Below are positions 7,663 through 18,261 of a DNA stretch of 64,000 nt, one piece after another (position 1 is the stretch's first letter; the number at the start of each line of letters is the position of its first letter). The DNA comes from Bacillus cereus group sp. RP43. GTDB lineage: Bacteria > Bacillota > Bacilli > Bacillales > Bacillaceae_G. The translations under genes were made by a program, and so were the position numbers. The DNA is taken from positions 1 to 64,000 of the forward strand of contig NZ_JARVHQ010000002.1 in NCBI RefSeq assembly GCF_040459645.1, written 5' to 3'. Under the pieces are notes generated by a model, which did no database searches, was not told the DNA's origin, and saw only the letters and a list, made by a program, of their open reading frames with translations.

Positions 7663-10600
7663 ATGATCGAAGAAGCAGGTAACCATAATCCTTTATCACC
7701 AAATCAAGAGGATTTGTGGCGATCTCATTACTTATCGCAAAATCAGAACCATCTAAACATGTTTTCAGCCTGGATACTACCCGAAGACGCCAATATCAAA
7801 GTAATAAAGGAAGCCTTCCAAGGAGTTATGGATCAGTATGAAACTTTAAGGACAAATTACACATTAGTAGATGGACAACCTAAACAGTATATTCATCCTG
7901 AAAAGACTCTTGATTTTAAGTTTTATGATTTTTCCTTACTATCAAAAGAGGCATTTGATCAAAGATTAGCAGATGAAGCTCATGCACCTTTCGAACTGGA
8001 GAGAGGGGCGGTTATAAAGATTAGAATCTACCAAAATAGCTGTAATCAAAAGATTCTCCTTTTCATTGTCCATCATTTAGCAATCGATGGATGGTCCATT
8101 ATGGTGATGATGAAAGAATTTGGACGAATGTATGATGAGCTATTGAGGGGAGAAAAACCAAAAATTCACGCATCCACGGGATACTATGCAGCTTTTGCTC
8201 GAGAGCAAAGACAAAAAAATAGGGGTGTTAGGAGTGAAAAGGAGCGGAGCTATTGGTCTGAGAGATTAGTAAACGGAGAGGGTATTCATCCTGTTAGCCT
8301 TCCGGCAAAGAATTCTTTACCGCATTCTTTTAACGGTGAATCTTCGTTTTTAGTTATTGACGAAATACTGAAAAGCAAATTGTTAGAAATAGCTAAAACA
8401 AATAACACAACTTTATATACTGTGTTATTAACAGGTTTTAAGCTCTTGTTACATAGATATAGCAACCAAAAGCATATATGGATAGCTACTCCTGTTTCGA
8501 GAAGAAATACCAAGATACTGAATCATGTAGGCTTCTATGCGAATACCTTATATATTGATGGTGATTTTGAAGAACATAATGTATTTACAGATCTTTTAAA
8601 GCAAGTTTCTGAGACACTCCAAGAGAGCATTGAAAACCAGGATATTTCCTTTTCTCAATTAACAAAACTTATGCAAGAAAACGGGCTGCATGATGCTCAA
8701 AACCACACCAATGTAATGTTCAGCTTTCAAAATATGAGAAGCATAACAAAGAACAATCTTGGTGCCGCTTTTCTAGGGATGGGAGGGGCAAAAGGGAAAC
8801 TAGGTTCATTAGAAATTGAAGTCTACCCTCTTAACAGAAGCATTACCCAATTTGAAATAGAACTAGAAGGCGTGGAATATAACAAAGAATTACACTTTCG
8901 ATGGCTTTACGACCCTGAGAAATATGACGCTGAACTTATTAATAGGTTTATCGGTCATTATCAACAATTGTTAAAACAAATTGCTAGAAATAACCAACTT
9001 AGAATAAGAGATTATATCCTTTTGCCGGAAAACGAAATAACAGAACAATTGACTATTCTAAACCGTTCTCAGTTGGTAAAAGAAAGCCAAGCCCCATTTA
9101 TTATTAATGAAATTGAAAAGTGTGCGAAGAAGAATCCGGACGCAATAGCTGTGTCTATGGGCAGAGAATCATTGACATATGCTGAGCTTTTAAAGAAGTC
9201 TACGATGCTGGCTGCAAATTTGCAGATATTGGGTATTGCGCCGGAAGAAAGAATTGGGTTAGCGGTCAAGCAAGGAGTAGAAACAATTGCAGGGATCCTA
9301 GGAATTTTAAAAGCAGGAGCTGTATATGTTCCTTTAGATCTCAATTATCCAATGGAACGCATTAAATATATGATTAATGATGCAGGTATCTCGTATATAT
9401 TAACCGACGAAAAGCTTAAACTCAATCAGTCAGAGGCTAAGGTAATTGAATTAAAAGATCTCTTTACTGAAACAGGTGAAATAGATAAACCGATTCTTCC
9501 TAAGCAGCTTGCCTATATTATCTACACCTCGGGTTCTACAGGTAGACCAAAAGGAGTCATGGTGACTCATGAAAATATTTATTATTCTATGATGGCCAGA
9601 AAAGAATCATTCGAATTTTCTGGTTGTTGCAACTTTCTTTTACTTTCATCCATTTCATTTGACAGTTCAATGGTAGGGATTTTCTGGACGTTGGCTGTTG
9701 GAGGGAAAATTGTTCTAACAGAGGTAAGTAAACGATTGGATGTCAAACAGCTCATAGAGATAATGGAGAATCAGCAAGTTACTCACATCTTAAGTGTACC
9801 ATCGTTTGTTCAATTGCTGCTGAATCAAGCAAATAAAAAGCAAATTAGATATTTACAAACTGTAATTGTAGCTGGAGAGCAGTTCCCGCAAAGTTTACAT
9901 TCTTTTCAGAATGAGCATTTTCCATCTCTTACTATGTTTAATGAATATGGCCCGACGGAAGGTACGGTTTGGGCTAGTTGTTATCAATTAGAAGATGGAC
10001 AGCATTCGGTAGTACCAATTGGTTTTCCTTCTGCACACGCAAGGATATTTATACTTGATAGCTCATTAAATCTTGTACCGAAAGGGACAGTAGGAGAGAT
10101 TTATATAGCAGGTCAAGGGATAACTCGCGGATATAATAATCAGCCGACAATGACAGCCGAACGCTTTATACCTAATCCATTTGGGAACGGAGACAGATTG
10201 TATAAAACTGGTGATTTGGCTAGATACAATGAAGATGGTAGTATCCAATTTTTAGGTAGGATGGATGGCCAAGTAAAAGTAAACGGTTTTCGTATTGAAG
10301 TGGCAGAGATTGAGGCTGCAATTGAAGGGCACCAAGAAGTTTTTAAATCAGTAGTATTAGTTAAACAAGAAAATAAAAAAGGGGCCCGACTGGTTGCTTA
10401 TATTGCCACTTCATCTATAGATTTTTCAATAGGAGAACTGAAAGTGGAACTAACAGATAAGTTGCCTCATTATATGGTGCCACATCAATTTGTCGTTTTG
10501 CCTGAACTTCCATTGACTCAAAATGGAAAGGTGGATACAAAAAAACTGCAGGAAATGAAAAATGAAATTTCATCCAAGACGTTCACAGCTCCGAGAACAA

Positions 10601-12222
10601 GCCGTGAGATTGAACTTACTACTATTTTTCAAGAAGTATTGGGCGAATCAGTTGGGATAGAGGATAGTTTTTTTGAAATGGGTGGAGACTCTATACTTGC
10701 CATTCAAATTTCCTCCAAAGCTATGGAAAAAGGATGGAATTTAAAGCCAAAGGACATCTTTGATAAAAGGACCATTGCTAATATGGCCATTTGTATGGAA
10801 AAGGTTAAAGAACAACATTTGAAAAGAGGGAAAGCGGAAGGTGTAGTACCGTTAACACCAATTCAAGAATGGTTCTTTGAACAACAATTTTTATACCCTA
10901 ATCATTGGAATCAGGCTCTTCGCCTGAAGGTCCGCCATTCTGTAACTTTTAATTTCTTTAAGCAGGCCATGGAATGTCTCGTGGAGACTCATGAGTCTTT
11001 GCAATTGAGATTTTCAAGGGGAGAAACGGGCTGGATACAGGAGTACATGAATGACAACCAATCCTTGGATGTGACGTACATAGACTTCAGTAAAACACAG
11101 GAACAAAATAAAAAGGTTATAGAATATGCAACGAATTTACAGAAATCTCTGGACATTACAAAAGGGCCACTGATATCGGCAGCTTACTTTAATATGGGGA
11201 ATTACCTTGATAATGAAGTGGTCATTATCGCACACCATCTTGTTGTGGATATGGTTTCTTGGCAGATATTGCTGCAAGATTTAGATGTGCTCATGGATCA
11301 GCTTTTATCCGGACATGAATTGAAGCTTCTTCATGAAGCTACTTCCTATAAAGAATGGTCTAATTCTTTATCTAGTGTGCCTCAAGAGATACTAGATAAA
11401 GAGAAAAATTACTGGATTCAACAGAAAAGCATGAAATTCAATCACTTATCTCATTTAGAAAAAGGAACAGAAGGGACCAGGAAGCAACTAGAGAGCTTCT
11501 TAGATGAAAAGGAAACTAGAGGGCTCCTGAAAGAAGTACCTAAGTATTATGGGACGAAAGTAAACGAGACAGTTTTAGCCGCTATTGCTTTAGCATTGAA
11601 GAAGTTCACTCAAGATGATGGTGTTCTAATAGATATAGAATCACATGGTCGTAAGCCGTTTCAGCAAGAAATCGATCTTTCTAGAACTGTTGGATGGTTC
11701 ACATCTGTTTATCCTGTGTTTTTAAGGGATTCTAATCTTTTAGCACCGGATGGAGACCTATTAAAGTATGTCAAAAATATAATACGAGAACTGCCGAACG
11801 AAGGTATTGGATATGGTATAGCTAGGTGGATAAACAAAAGTCCGGCCGTGATGTTTCCTGATGCATTATTCAGTTATAACTACTTGGGGAAAATTGATCA
11901 ATCTTTCTTTCAGTCAGAGTTTTTCTCTTTTCATAGCTATCTCAGTGAAACAGTTAAAGACTATCGAGAAAAAAGAATTTATTTATTGGAATTTGAACCG
12001 TATATATTTAGAAACAGATTTTGTCTAAGAGTCAATTACAGCTCAGTTTTTTCAATGATAGAAATTCAAGGTCTTATAGATAACATTTTGGATAATATTA
12101 AAGCCCTCATCTCGTTTTGTTCTGAAACAGAAGAGGTAGGATTTGTAGCAAGTGATTTTCCAGAAGCGAAATTAGACCAAGAGTCTTTAGAAAAATTCTT
12201 ATCAACTCTAAAACACAGTTAG
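7663..12222 (+). CDS. NRPS 1: C-A-T-E, starter module
   Basis: 1519 residues. Condensation domain with intact VHHLAIDGWS (about residue 135); adenylation domain with YTSGSTGRPKG (about 620), NEYGPTE, TGDLARY and NGKVD; thiolation domain FFEMGGDSI (Ser about 1009); epimerisation domain with HHLVVDMVSW (about 1190) and NYLGKID. Having a C domain at the very start of the line implies loading of an acyl group onto the first amino acid, and E makes that residue D. Binding-pocket residues read by eye (235 to 331, GrsA numbering) are about D-S-V-S-I-A-E-V-W, which I do not recognise. Acyl-D-residue formation by C-A-T-E is also how prodrug caps are built in the colibactin and xenocoumacin systems. 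SD AAAAGGAG precedes the ATG. Confidence 0.93.
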   Translation: MIEEAGNHNPLSPNQEDLWRSHYLSQNQNHLNMFSAWILPEDANIKVIKEAFQGVMDQYETLRTNYTLVDGQPKQYIHPEKTLDFKFYDFSLLSKEAFDQRLADEAHAPFELERGAVIKIRIYQNSCNQKILLFIVHHLAIDGWSIMVMMKEFGRMYDELLRGEKPKIHASTGYYAAFAREQRQKNRGVRSEKERSYWSERLVNGEGIHPVSLPAKNSLPHSFNGESSFLVIDEILKSKLLEIAKTNNTTLYTVLLTGFKLLLHRYSNQKHIWIATPVSRRNTKILNHVGFYANTLYIDGDFEEHNVFTDLLKQVSETLQESIENQDISFSQLTKLMQENGLHDAQNHTNVMFSFQNMRSITKNNLGAAFLGMGGAKGKLGSLEIEVYPLNRSITQFEIELEGVEYNKELHFRWLYDPEKYDAELINRFIGHYQQLLKQIARNNQLRIRDYILLPENEITEQLTILNRSQLVKESQAPFIINEIEKCAKKNPDAIAVSMGRESLTYAELLKKSTMLAANLQILGIAPEERIGLAVKQGVETIAGILGILKAGAVYVPLDLNYPMERIKYMINDAGISYILTDEKLKLNQSEAKVIELKDLFTETGEIDKPILPKQLAYIIYTSGSTGRPKGVMVTHENIYYSMMARKESFEFSGCCNFLLLSSISFDSSMVGIFWTLAVGGKIVLTEVSKRLDVKQLIEIMENQQVTHILSVPSFVQLLLNQANKKQIRYLQTVIVAGEQFPQSLHSFQNEHFPSLTMFNEYGPTEGTVWASCYQLEDGQHSVVPIGFPSAHARIFILDSSLNLVPKGTVGEIYIAGQGITRGYNNQPTMTAERFIPNPFGNGDRLYKTGDLARYNEDGSIQFLGRMDGQVKVNGFRIEVAEIEAAIEGHQEVFKSVVLVKQENKKGARLVAYIATSSIDFSIGELKVELTDKLPHYMVPHQFVVLPELPLTQNGKVDTKKLQEMKNEISSKTFTAPRTSREIELTTIFQEVLGESVGIEDSFFEMGGDSILAIQISSKAMEKGWNLKPKDIFDKRTIANMAICMEKVKEQHLKRGKAEGVVPLTPIQEWFFEQQFLYPNHWNQALRLKVRHSVTFNFFKQAMECLVETHESLQLRFSRGETGWIQEYMNDNQSLDVTYIDFSKTQEQNKKVIEYATNLQKSLDITKGPLISAAYFNMGNYLDNEVVIIAHHLVVDMVSWQILLQDLDVLMDQLLSGHELKLLHEATSYKEWSNSLSSVPQEILDKEKNYWIQQKSMKFNHLSHLEKGTEGTRKQLESFLDEKETRGLLKEVPKYYGTKVNETVLAAIALALKKFTQDDGVLIDIESHGRKPFQQEIDLSRTVGWFTSVYPVFLRDSNLLAPDGDLLKYVKNIIRELPNEGIGYGIARWINKSPAVMFPDALFSYNYLGKIDQSFFQSEFFSFHSYLSETVKDYREKRIYLLEFEPYIFRNRFCLRVNYSSVFSMIEIQGLIDNILDNIKALISFCSETEEVGFVASDFPEAKLDQESLEKFLSTLKHS

Positions 12223-12240
12223 AAGTAAGGAGCATCCTAA

Positions 12241-15200
12241 ATGGATATTAAAAATATAGAAAATATTTATGAATGTTCTCCTTTACAAAAGGGAATGTTG
12301 TTTCATGCCATACATCAGCCTGATACTAGTCTGTACATAGAGCAGATAAAGTTTAAGCTATCTGAAAGTTTGGATGTTCACTGTTTTCAGGAGGCGTGGG
12401 AAAGAACCATAAATAGGCATTCTGCATTACGAACAACCTTTCATTGGAAAGAGTCGGAGAAGCTATTGCAGGTGGTTCATAAAAAAATGGGCATCGTTTG
12501 GAAAAATGAAGAATGGAACCAGCACGCTGAACATTCTGGCCTGACGATTGACCAATATGCGGAGAAACTGCAAAAAGAAGGATTTGATGTCTCGAAGGAA
12601 TCTCCGATGAAATTTCATTTAATTCATCGGAATAATGGTTACCAGTTTATTTGGACTTTTCACCATCTTTTAATGGATGGTTGGTCAATGCCATTAGTTC
12701 TCAGAGACGTAATTCTTTGCTATCAATCTTTAAAAAGAAATGAATTGCCTGTACTTCTTGAAGCGCCTCAATTCCATGAGTACATATCTTGGATTGGTAG
12801 GCAGAATATGGAGCATTCAAAGGTGTTTTTTAAAGAGAAGCTAAAAGGTTTTGTGGAACCGAGTTACCTATGCGGAAGTCATTATCAGCATAGACAGGTT
12901 ACACAGGATCGACATAAAGATATCATCATTTCAGGTGAAAAGAGAAAAGCATTGGAGGAACTAGCCCGTAAGCAGGATGTAACTCTTTTTTCAATCTTGC
13001 AGGGTTTATGGGCAATTTTAATAAACAGTTACACAGATCAAGAGGATGTGGTTCTTGGAAGTGTAATGTCTGGCAGACAGCCGGAAATAAGAGGAGCAGA
13101 AAGTATTGTGGGTCCGTTCATTAATACCTTACCAATTCGAGTTAGAATGAAATCCAGCAATACTCTGTTGTCGGTAATTAAAGATGTCCAAAAGGAACAA
13201 TCGGAATTGTCTCAATTTCAGTATACTCCATTGTATGAAGTACAAAAGGTAAGCGAATTAGATTCAAATAAACCACTCTTTGACAGTATTATTGTTTTTG
13301 AGAATTACCCATTTGATTTTAATATGTTCAAAGAAGGAAATATTGGATTTTCTATTAGTGATTTTCAAGTTGAAGAAAAGTCGAATTTCCCTTTAAGTCT
13401 AGCCATTATTCCTTTTGAAGATGCTCTTGTTTTACGATTGCATTTTGATTCTTCAGTTATCACAGTAACAGAAATAGAAAAAATGCTGGACAGGATGGCG
13501 ATATTTGTGGAGGCGGCTCTGCAGAACATCCACCAAACTTTGGATTCCCTAAACCTATTAAATGAAAGGGAGCAAAAGGATGTTGAAGCCTGGGGAAATG
13601 GTAAGGTGCCTTCTCTAGTCACTTCGGCGGGCACTTTACACGGCAAGTTTGAACAACAGGTTCAATTATGTGAAGAGAAGGTAGCGGTCCGAAACGAAAC
13701 GGTAACCTATACATATAAAGAGCTTGATGAACAGGCAAACCAATTAGCCAGTCATTTGCAACTGTTAGGTCTGAAACGAAAACAGAGTGTTGCTGTTATG
13801 ATGGAAAAATCTCCAAATTTCATCATAGCGATGCTAGGGATTCTAAAAGCAGGGGGAGTTTACGTTCCGCTCGACACACATATGCCAGAAGAACGTATAC
13901 AATACATTCTTAATGATTCAGAGGTTCAGTTTATTATAGTGGATGAAAATATACCAGAAATCCCCTTTGGAGATGTGGACATAGTTAATATTGATGCTAT
14001 TCCTGATGGGAAAATGCACTCTAGTCTTGTTATCTCTCCTGAACAGCCAGCATATATCATGTATACATCGGGATCTACCGGCTTGCCAAAAGGGGTAGCG
14101 GTTTCTCATAAAGCAGCTTTTCTACATTATGTGTCCTTTATGGAGAAATTCCATCTTAGCGAAACTGACCGAGTCTTACAGTTCGGGACTATAACATTTG
14201 ATCCGTCTCTTGAACAAATATTCCCGACACTATTTAGTGGTGGAGAAGTGTTTGTAAGGGGAGGAGGCCTATGGGATTCGGAGGAATTTGTTGAAAATAT
14301 CAATAACTATGGAATTACGATTGCTAATCTTCCCACTCCGTATTGGAATGAGATCGTCAATCATTACAGTGTTGTTGGACAGCCTATTATAATGAATAGC
14401 TTGAGAATACTTGCGGTAGGAGGAGATAAGCTTTCTACTGTTCATGCGAATAAATGGAATGACGTACATAAAGGGAAAACGAGTTTATATAACTTTTACG
14501 GACCTACCGAAATTGTGACGACTTGTACCCATTACCTAGTCCAAAATCAGCTGCATGATACAACGTCTGTTTCCATTGGATACCCTTTTTCAAATAGAAG
14601 GCTTTATATTTTAGATTCAATGGATAGACCTGTGCCCCCTGGAGGAAAAGGTGAATTGCATATCGGCGGACCCATACTTGCAAGAGGATATATTAATAAA
14701 CCGGGTCCAACGGCAGAAAAATTTGTTCCAGATCCATTCAGCAGTGAACCTGGAGCAAGAATGTACAGAACAGGAGATATTGTCCGTTATTCCCCTGACG
14801 GTGACATTCAATTCCTTGGTAGAAATGATGATCAATTTAAAATACGCGGGTTCCGTGTGGAGACTGGGGAAATCGAAAAGGCATTATTGTCACTTCCTGA
14901 AGTAAATCAGGCATTGGTTATGGTAGATTCTACTTCTGAAACTAAAGTTTTAATTGCTTATATTACAGTTATAGGTGAAACATCATCAAAAGAAATAAAA
15001 GTTGCACTTGAGAGCAAGTTACCTAATTATATGATTCCAAAATTTATTCACGTTATGGAAGAACTGCCTCTGATGACGAATGGAAAAGTTGATAGAAAGG
15101 CATTACCTAGATTTGAAAGTTTTGAAAATGCAGATTTTTATCACCCTCCTATTAATGACACGCAAAAGAAGCTAGTCACAATATGGGAACAGGTACTGCA

Positions 15201-18200
15201 AGTAGAAAAGTTGGGGATACAGGATAATTACTTTGAATTGGGTGGGGATTCAATCCTGGCTTTACAGATTATAGCAAAATCCCAAGAGGTTTCCATTGAT
15301 ATAACTACAAGAGATTTATTTGAACATCAAACAATTAAAAAGATTGATGACTTCCTCTCACACAAAACATCTCAGTCAACAGTAGACTTACTAGAAGAAA
15401 ATGATGAAGAATCCTTGATATGGGATATAGTCCCATTCACACCTATACAACAATGGTTTTTTGAGAAAGAGTTTAATAACCCACATCATTGGAACCAATC
15501 CATCCTGTTAAAGGTAAAAGAAGACTTGGATATTAGTTCGTTGGATAAATCTATAGAAGCAATAACTAAGTATCACGAAGTCTTTAATATTTCTTTCGTT
15601 CATGAGGAAGGAAAGTGGGGACAAACGGAAGAACTGGAAAACCGGTACGTATTAGATGTGATGGAATTTGATAACCAATCGAGTCACGATCAGGAGCGTA
15701 AGAGGCAAGTTATTCTACAGGCACAAAAATCATTGGACATTGAATGTGGCCCTTTACTAAAGGTTGTATACTTCAGAAACAAAAAAAATGGGGAGAACCA
15801 GCTGTTTTTAACCATTCATCATCTAATTGTAGACGGTGTGTCCTGGCGAATCCTGTTAGAAGATTTACAAATAGCATATAACCGAATTCAAGAAAGAAAG
15901 CCGTTGAAATTTCTACCGCAAACTACTTTGTATAAAGAATGGTCCTTTGCTCTACAACATTATGCAAAAGGGGAAGAAATACTTAAAAACCTTCCTTACT
16001 GGAAGAGAATCAGTAAAGTAGAAATGAGAATACCAGTTGACGGGGAAAAAAATGAAGCTGTTAACACTGAAAGTTCTCTGAAAAAGAAGACTGCTAGATT
16101 CTCAAAAAAAGAGACTGAATTTTTGCTTACTAAGGTGAACCGAACTCTCAATGCTAAAATTCAGGAAGTCCTCATCTCCTCATTAATGATTGCTATGAAG
16201 AGATGGACCCATGGCCAAAACATCAAAATTGATATAGAGGGTCATGGTAGGGAGGCTATTAGAAGGGGAATCAATTTAAGCAGAACAGTGGGGTGGTTTA
16301 CAACCTTATTTCCTTTCTCAGTTAAGCTTCAAGAACGCTCTTCGCTGTTAGAGGATGTAAATGAAATCATTAGGGCCATGCAATCCATTCCTGATAACGG
16401 AATAGAGTTTGGAGTTCTTAAGTATTTAAGAGGCGTTGCATTTGAAGAGCATCCTTCGGAGGTTAGTTTTAATTATCTAGGTCAAATAAACACAACTTTT
16501 GAAAATTCCATTTTTGAGATAGCAGATGAGAGCGTTGAGCCAATTAGAGATGCAGCTGCTCCACGGGCTTACCTTCTAGATGTAGAAGGAGCCGTTTACA
16601 ACGGTGAGCTTTCTTTAGATTGGATGTACAGTTCTCACCTTCATAAAGATGAAACTATAGAACTGCTGGTATCAGAGTTTTGTAGCATTGTGAGGGAAAT
16701 CATTAAGCTAGGGATGGATTTCGAAGGGAAACCATATTTACCTAAGAATTTTAATAAAGTTAATTTGAACGAAACCGAATGGAAATTGATTAACCAACAT
16801 ACTGCTACCATCGAAGACATGTATCCTCTTTCTCCAGTACAGGAAGGAATCTTGTTCCATACTCTAATGCATCCTGAAACAGGAATATATATGGAACAGA
16901 TGGCCATTGGAATAAAAGGAGAGTTTTCCATTGAGGCTTTTTGTCAAGCTTGGCAGCATATGCTGGACAGAAATAGTATCTTGAGAGCTAATTTTTTATG
17001 GGAGGGTTTTACAAAGCCAATCCATATTATCCACCAATCCAGAAAAGTAAATGTAAATGTTTTGGACTGGACCGATAGAGGTTATGATTTTGATGATCTT
17101 AGACAAAATCTAGAAAGAATAAATGAATCTCAACGTTTAACCGGATTTGATTTGGAACATGATTCTCTCATACGGTTGACACTTGTGAAAATAGAAAAAA
17201 ACACGTATCACTTTATTTGGACTTACCATCATCTGCTTCTAGATGGATGGTCTATGCCGATGGTATTGATGCAATTGTCCGAAGCCTATGCAAAGATAAC
17301 AAAAGGAGAAAAGCTCGACGTTACAATTACAAGGTCGTTTGGAGAGTACATTGATTGGCAAACAAATCAGGATTTTTCCAAGGATCGTGATTTTTGGATA
17401 GAGTCTCTAGAAGGCTATCAGGATAGAGCTATGTTAACAATGGATAGCGGACGTATAAGTGATCGAGAGCAGTCACATCTCGAAATTAAAAGAAAATTAC
17501 CAAAGGTATTGACTGAAAAATTAAAAGTAGTAGCTGCCGAGAAAAAAACGACGTTAAATACGATGGTGCAAACAGCGTGGGCTATTTTTCTAAACTTTGT
17601 AAGTGAAAAAGAGAAGGTGATATTTGGTTCTGTCTTTTCAGGAAGATCTGCACCTGTTGAGGGAATTGAGGAAATGATCGGTATGTTCATCAATACCTTG
17701 CCGATGAGTCTAAAGGTTTCAAGTGATAAGAAATTAAGGGAACTTCTTTTAGAGATGCATTCTTTCCAGCTAAGGGTAAGTGCAATTGAAAGCACCCCAC
17801 TTACAGAAATTAAAGAGTGGATTGGATATAAATCAAAAGAATCTCTGTTTGACACTTGTTTGATCTTTGCCAACTTCCCTAACTTGATTTCTCCCGAGGG
17901 TAATCAAGCGTTTTTTGAGAAGGCAACCATTTTCGATGTAGACGTAACCGAACAGACCAACTTTCCTTTAACGCTGTCTATAGCTCCAGGTGAGCGGCTC
18001 TCTCTTGATATCAATTACAGCTGTGTAGCGTTTAGCAGTGAAACCATTGAGTGTTATCTACATCTCCTTGAAAACATCTTAACAGAAATGACAGTCTCTC
18101 ATGAACAGTCTGTGAAGGAGATTCATCAAAAGCTGCAACGTGTCTTGATTAAACACAACCAAGAAATGTTTAATAGGCAAAAAGAGATTAATAGAAATCA

Positions 18201-18243
18201 GCTTAACGGAAGGATTCGAAAGTCGGTGAATGTTCCAAATTAG
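12241..18243 (+). CDS. NRPS 2: C-A-T-E-C
   Basis: 2000 residues. The first C domain (FHHLLMDGWS, about residue 140) has the CSPLQKGMLFH opening typical of domains that accept a D-donor, fitting the E domain ending NRPS 1. Then A (YTSGSTGLPKG, about 607), T (YFELGGDSI, about 1000), E (HHLIVDGVSW, about 1192; NYLGQIN) and a terminal C domain (YPLSPVQEGILFH; YHHLLLDGWS, about 1662). The last C has no A-T behind it and must act in trans with the A-T of NRPS 3. Pocket residues read roughly D-P-E-N-A-G-F-T-T, not recognised. The basic, Gln/Asn-rich C-terminal tail may be a docking segment. The gene lies 18 bases after NRPS 1. Confidence 0.93.
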   Translation: MDIKNIENIYECSPLQKGMLFHAIHQPDTSLYIEQIKFKLSESLDVHCFQEAWERTINRHSALRTTFHWKESEKLLQVVHKKMGIVWKNEEWNQHAEHSGLTIDQYAEKLQKEGFDVSKESPMKFHLIHRNNGYQFIWTFHHLLMDGWSMPLVLRDVILCYQSLKRNELPVLLEAPQFHEYISWIGRQNMEHSKVFFKEKLKGFVEPSYLCGSHYQHRQVTQDRHKDIIISGEKRKALEELARKQDVTLFSILQGLWAILINSYTDQEDVVLGSVMSGRQPEIRGAESIVGPFINTLPIRVRMKSSNTLLSVIKDVQKEQSELSQFQYTPLYEVQKVSELDSNKPLFDSIIVFENYPFDFNMFKEGNIGFSISDFQVEEKSNFPLSLAIIPFEDALVLRLHFDSSVITVTEIEKMLDRMAIFVEAALQNIHQTLDSLNLLNEREQKDVEAWGNGKVPSLVTSAGTLHGKFEQQVQLCEEKVAVRNETVTYTYKELDEQANQLASHLQLLGLKRKQSVAVMMEKSPNFIIAMLGILKAGGVYVPLDTHMPEERIQYILNDSEVQFIIVDENIPEIPFGDVDIVNIDAIPDGKMHSSLVISPEQPAYIMYTSGSTGLPKGVAVSHKAAFLHYVSFMEKFHLSETDRVLQFGTITFDPSLEQIFPTLFSGGEVFVRGGGLWDSEEFVENINNYGITIANLPTPYWNEIVNHYSVVGQPIIMNSLRILAVGGDKLSTVHANKWNDVHKGKTSLYNFYGPTEIVTTCTHYLVQNQLHDTTSVSIGYPFSNRRLYILDSMDRPVPPGGKGELHIGGPILARGYINKPGPTAEKFVPDPFSSEPGARMYRTGDIVRYSPDGDIQFLGRNDDQFKIRGFRVETGEIEKALLSLPEVNQALVMVDSTSETKVLIAYITVIGETSSKEIKVALESKLPNYMIPKFIHVMEELPLMTNGKVDRKALPRFESFENADFYHPPINDTQKKLVTIWEQVLQVEKLGIQDNYFELGGDSILALQIIAKSQEVSIDITTRDLFEHQTIKKIDDFLSHKTSQSTVDLLEENDEESLIWDIVPFTPIQQWFFEKEFNNPHHWNQSILLKVKEDLDISSLDKSIEAITKYHEVFNISFVHEEGKWGQTEELENRYVLDVMEFDNQSSHDQERKRQVILQAQKSLDIECGPLLKVVYFRNKKNGENQLFLTIHHLIVDGVSWRILLEDLQIAYNRIQERKPLKFLPQTTLYKEWSFALQHYAKGEEILKNLPYWKRISKVEMRIPVDGEKNEAVNTESSLKKKTARFSKKETEFLLTKVNRTLNAKIQEVLISSLMIAMKRWTHGQNIKIDIEGHGREAIRRGINLSRTVGWFTTLFPFSVKLQERSSLLEDVNEIIRAMQSIPDNGIEFGVLKYLRGVAFEEHPSEVSFNYLGQINTTFENSIFEIADESVEPIRDAAAPRAYLLDVEGAVYNGELSLDWMYSSHLHKDETIELLVSEFCSIVREIIKLGMDFEGKPYLPKNFNKVNLNETEWKLINQHTATIEDMYPLSPVQEGILFHTLMHPETGIYMEQMAIGIKGEFSIEAFCQAWQHMLDRNSILRANFLWEGFTKPIHIIHQSRKVNVNVLDWTDRGYDFDDLRQNLERINESQRLTGFDLEHDSLIRLTLVKIEKNTYHFIWTYHHLLLDGWSMPMVLMQLSEAYAKITKGEKLDVTITRSFGEYIDWQTNQDFSKDRDFWIESLEGYQDRAMLTMDSGRISDREQSHLEIKRKLPKVLTEKLKVVAAEKKTTLNTMVQTAWAIFLNFVSEKEKVIFGSVFSGRSAPVEGIEEMIGMFINTLPMSLKVSSDKKLRELLLEMHSFQLRVSAIESTPLTEIKEWIGYKSKESLFDTCLIFANFPNLISPEGNQAFFEKATIFDVDVTEQTNFPLTLSIAPGERLSLDINYSCVAFSSETIECYLHLLENILTEMTVSHEQSVKEIHQKLQRVLIKHNQEMFNRQKEINRNQLNGRIRKSVNVPN

Positions 18244-18261
18244 GTAAGGAGGATATGTAAA

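Noticed and set aside
17418..17873. 151-residue minus-strand frame inside NRPS 2
   Set aside because: It lies wholly inside a clear condensation domain, with no SD or recognisable motif.
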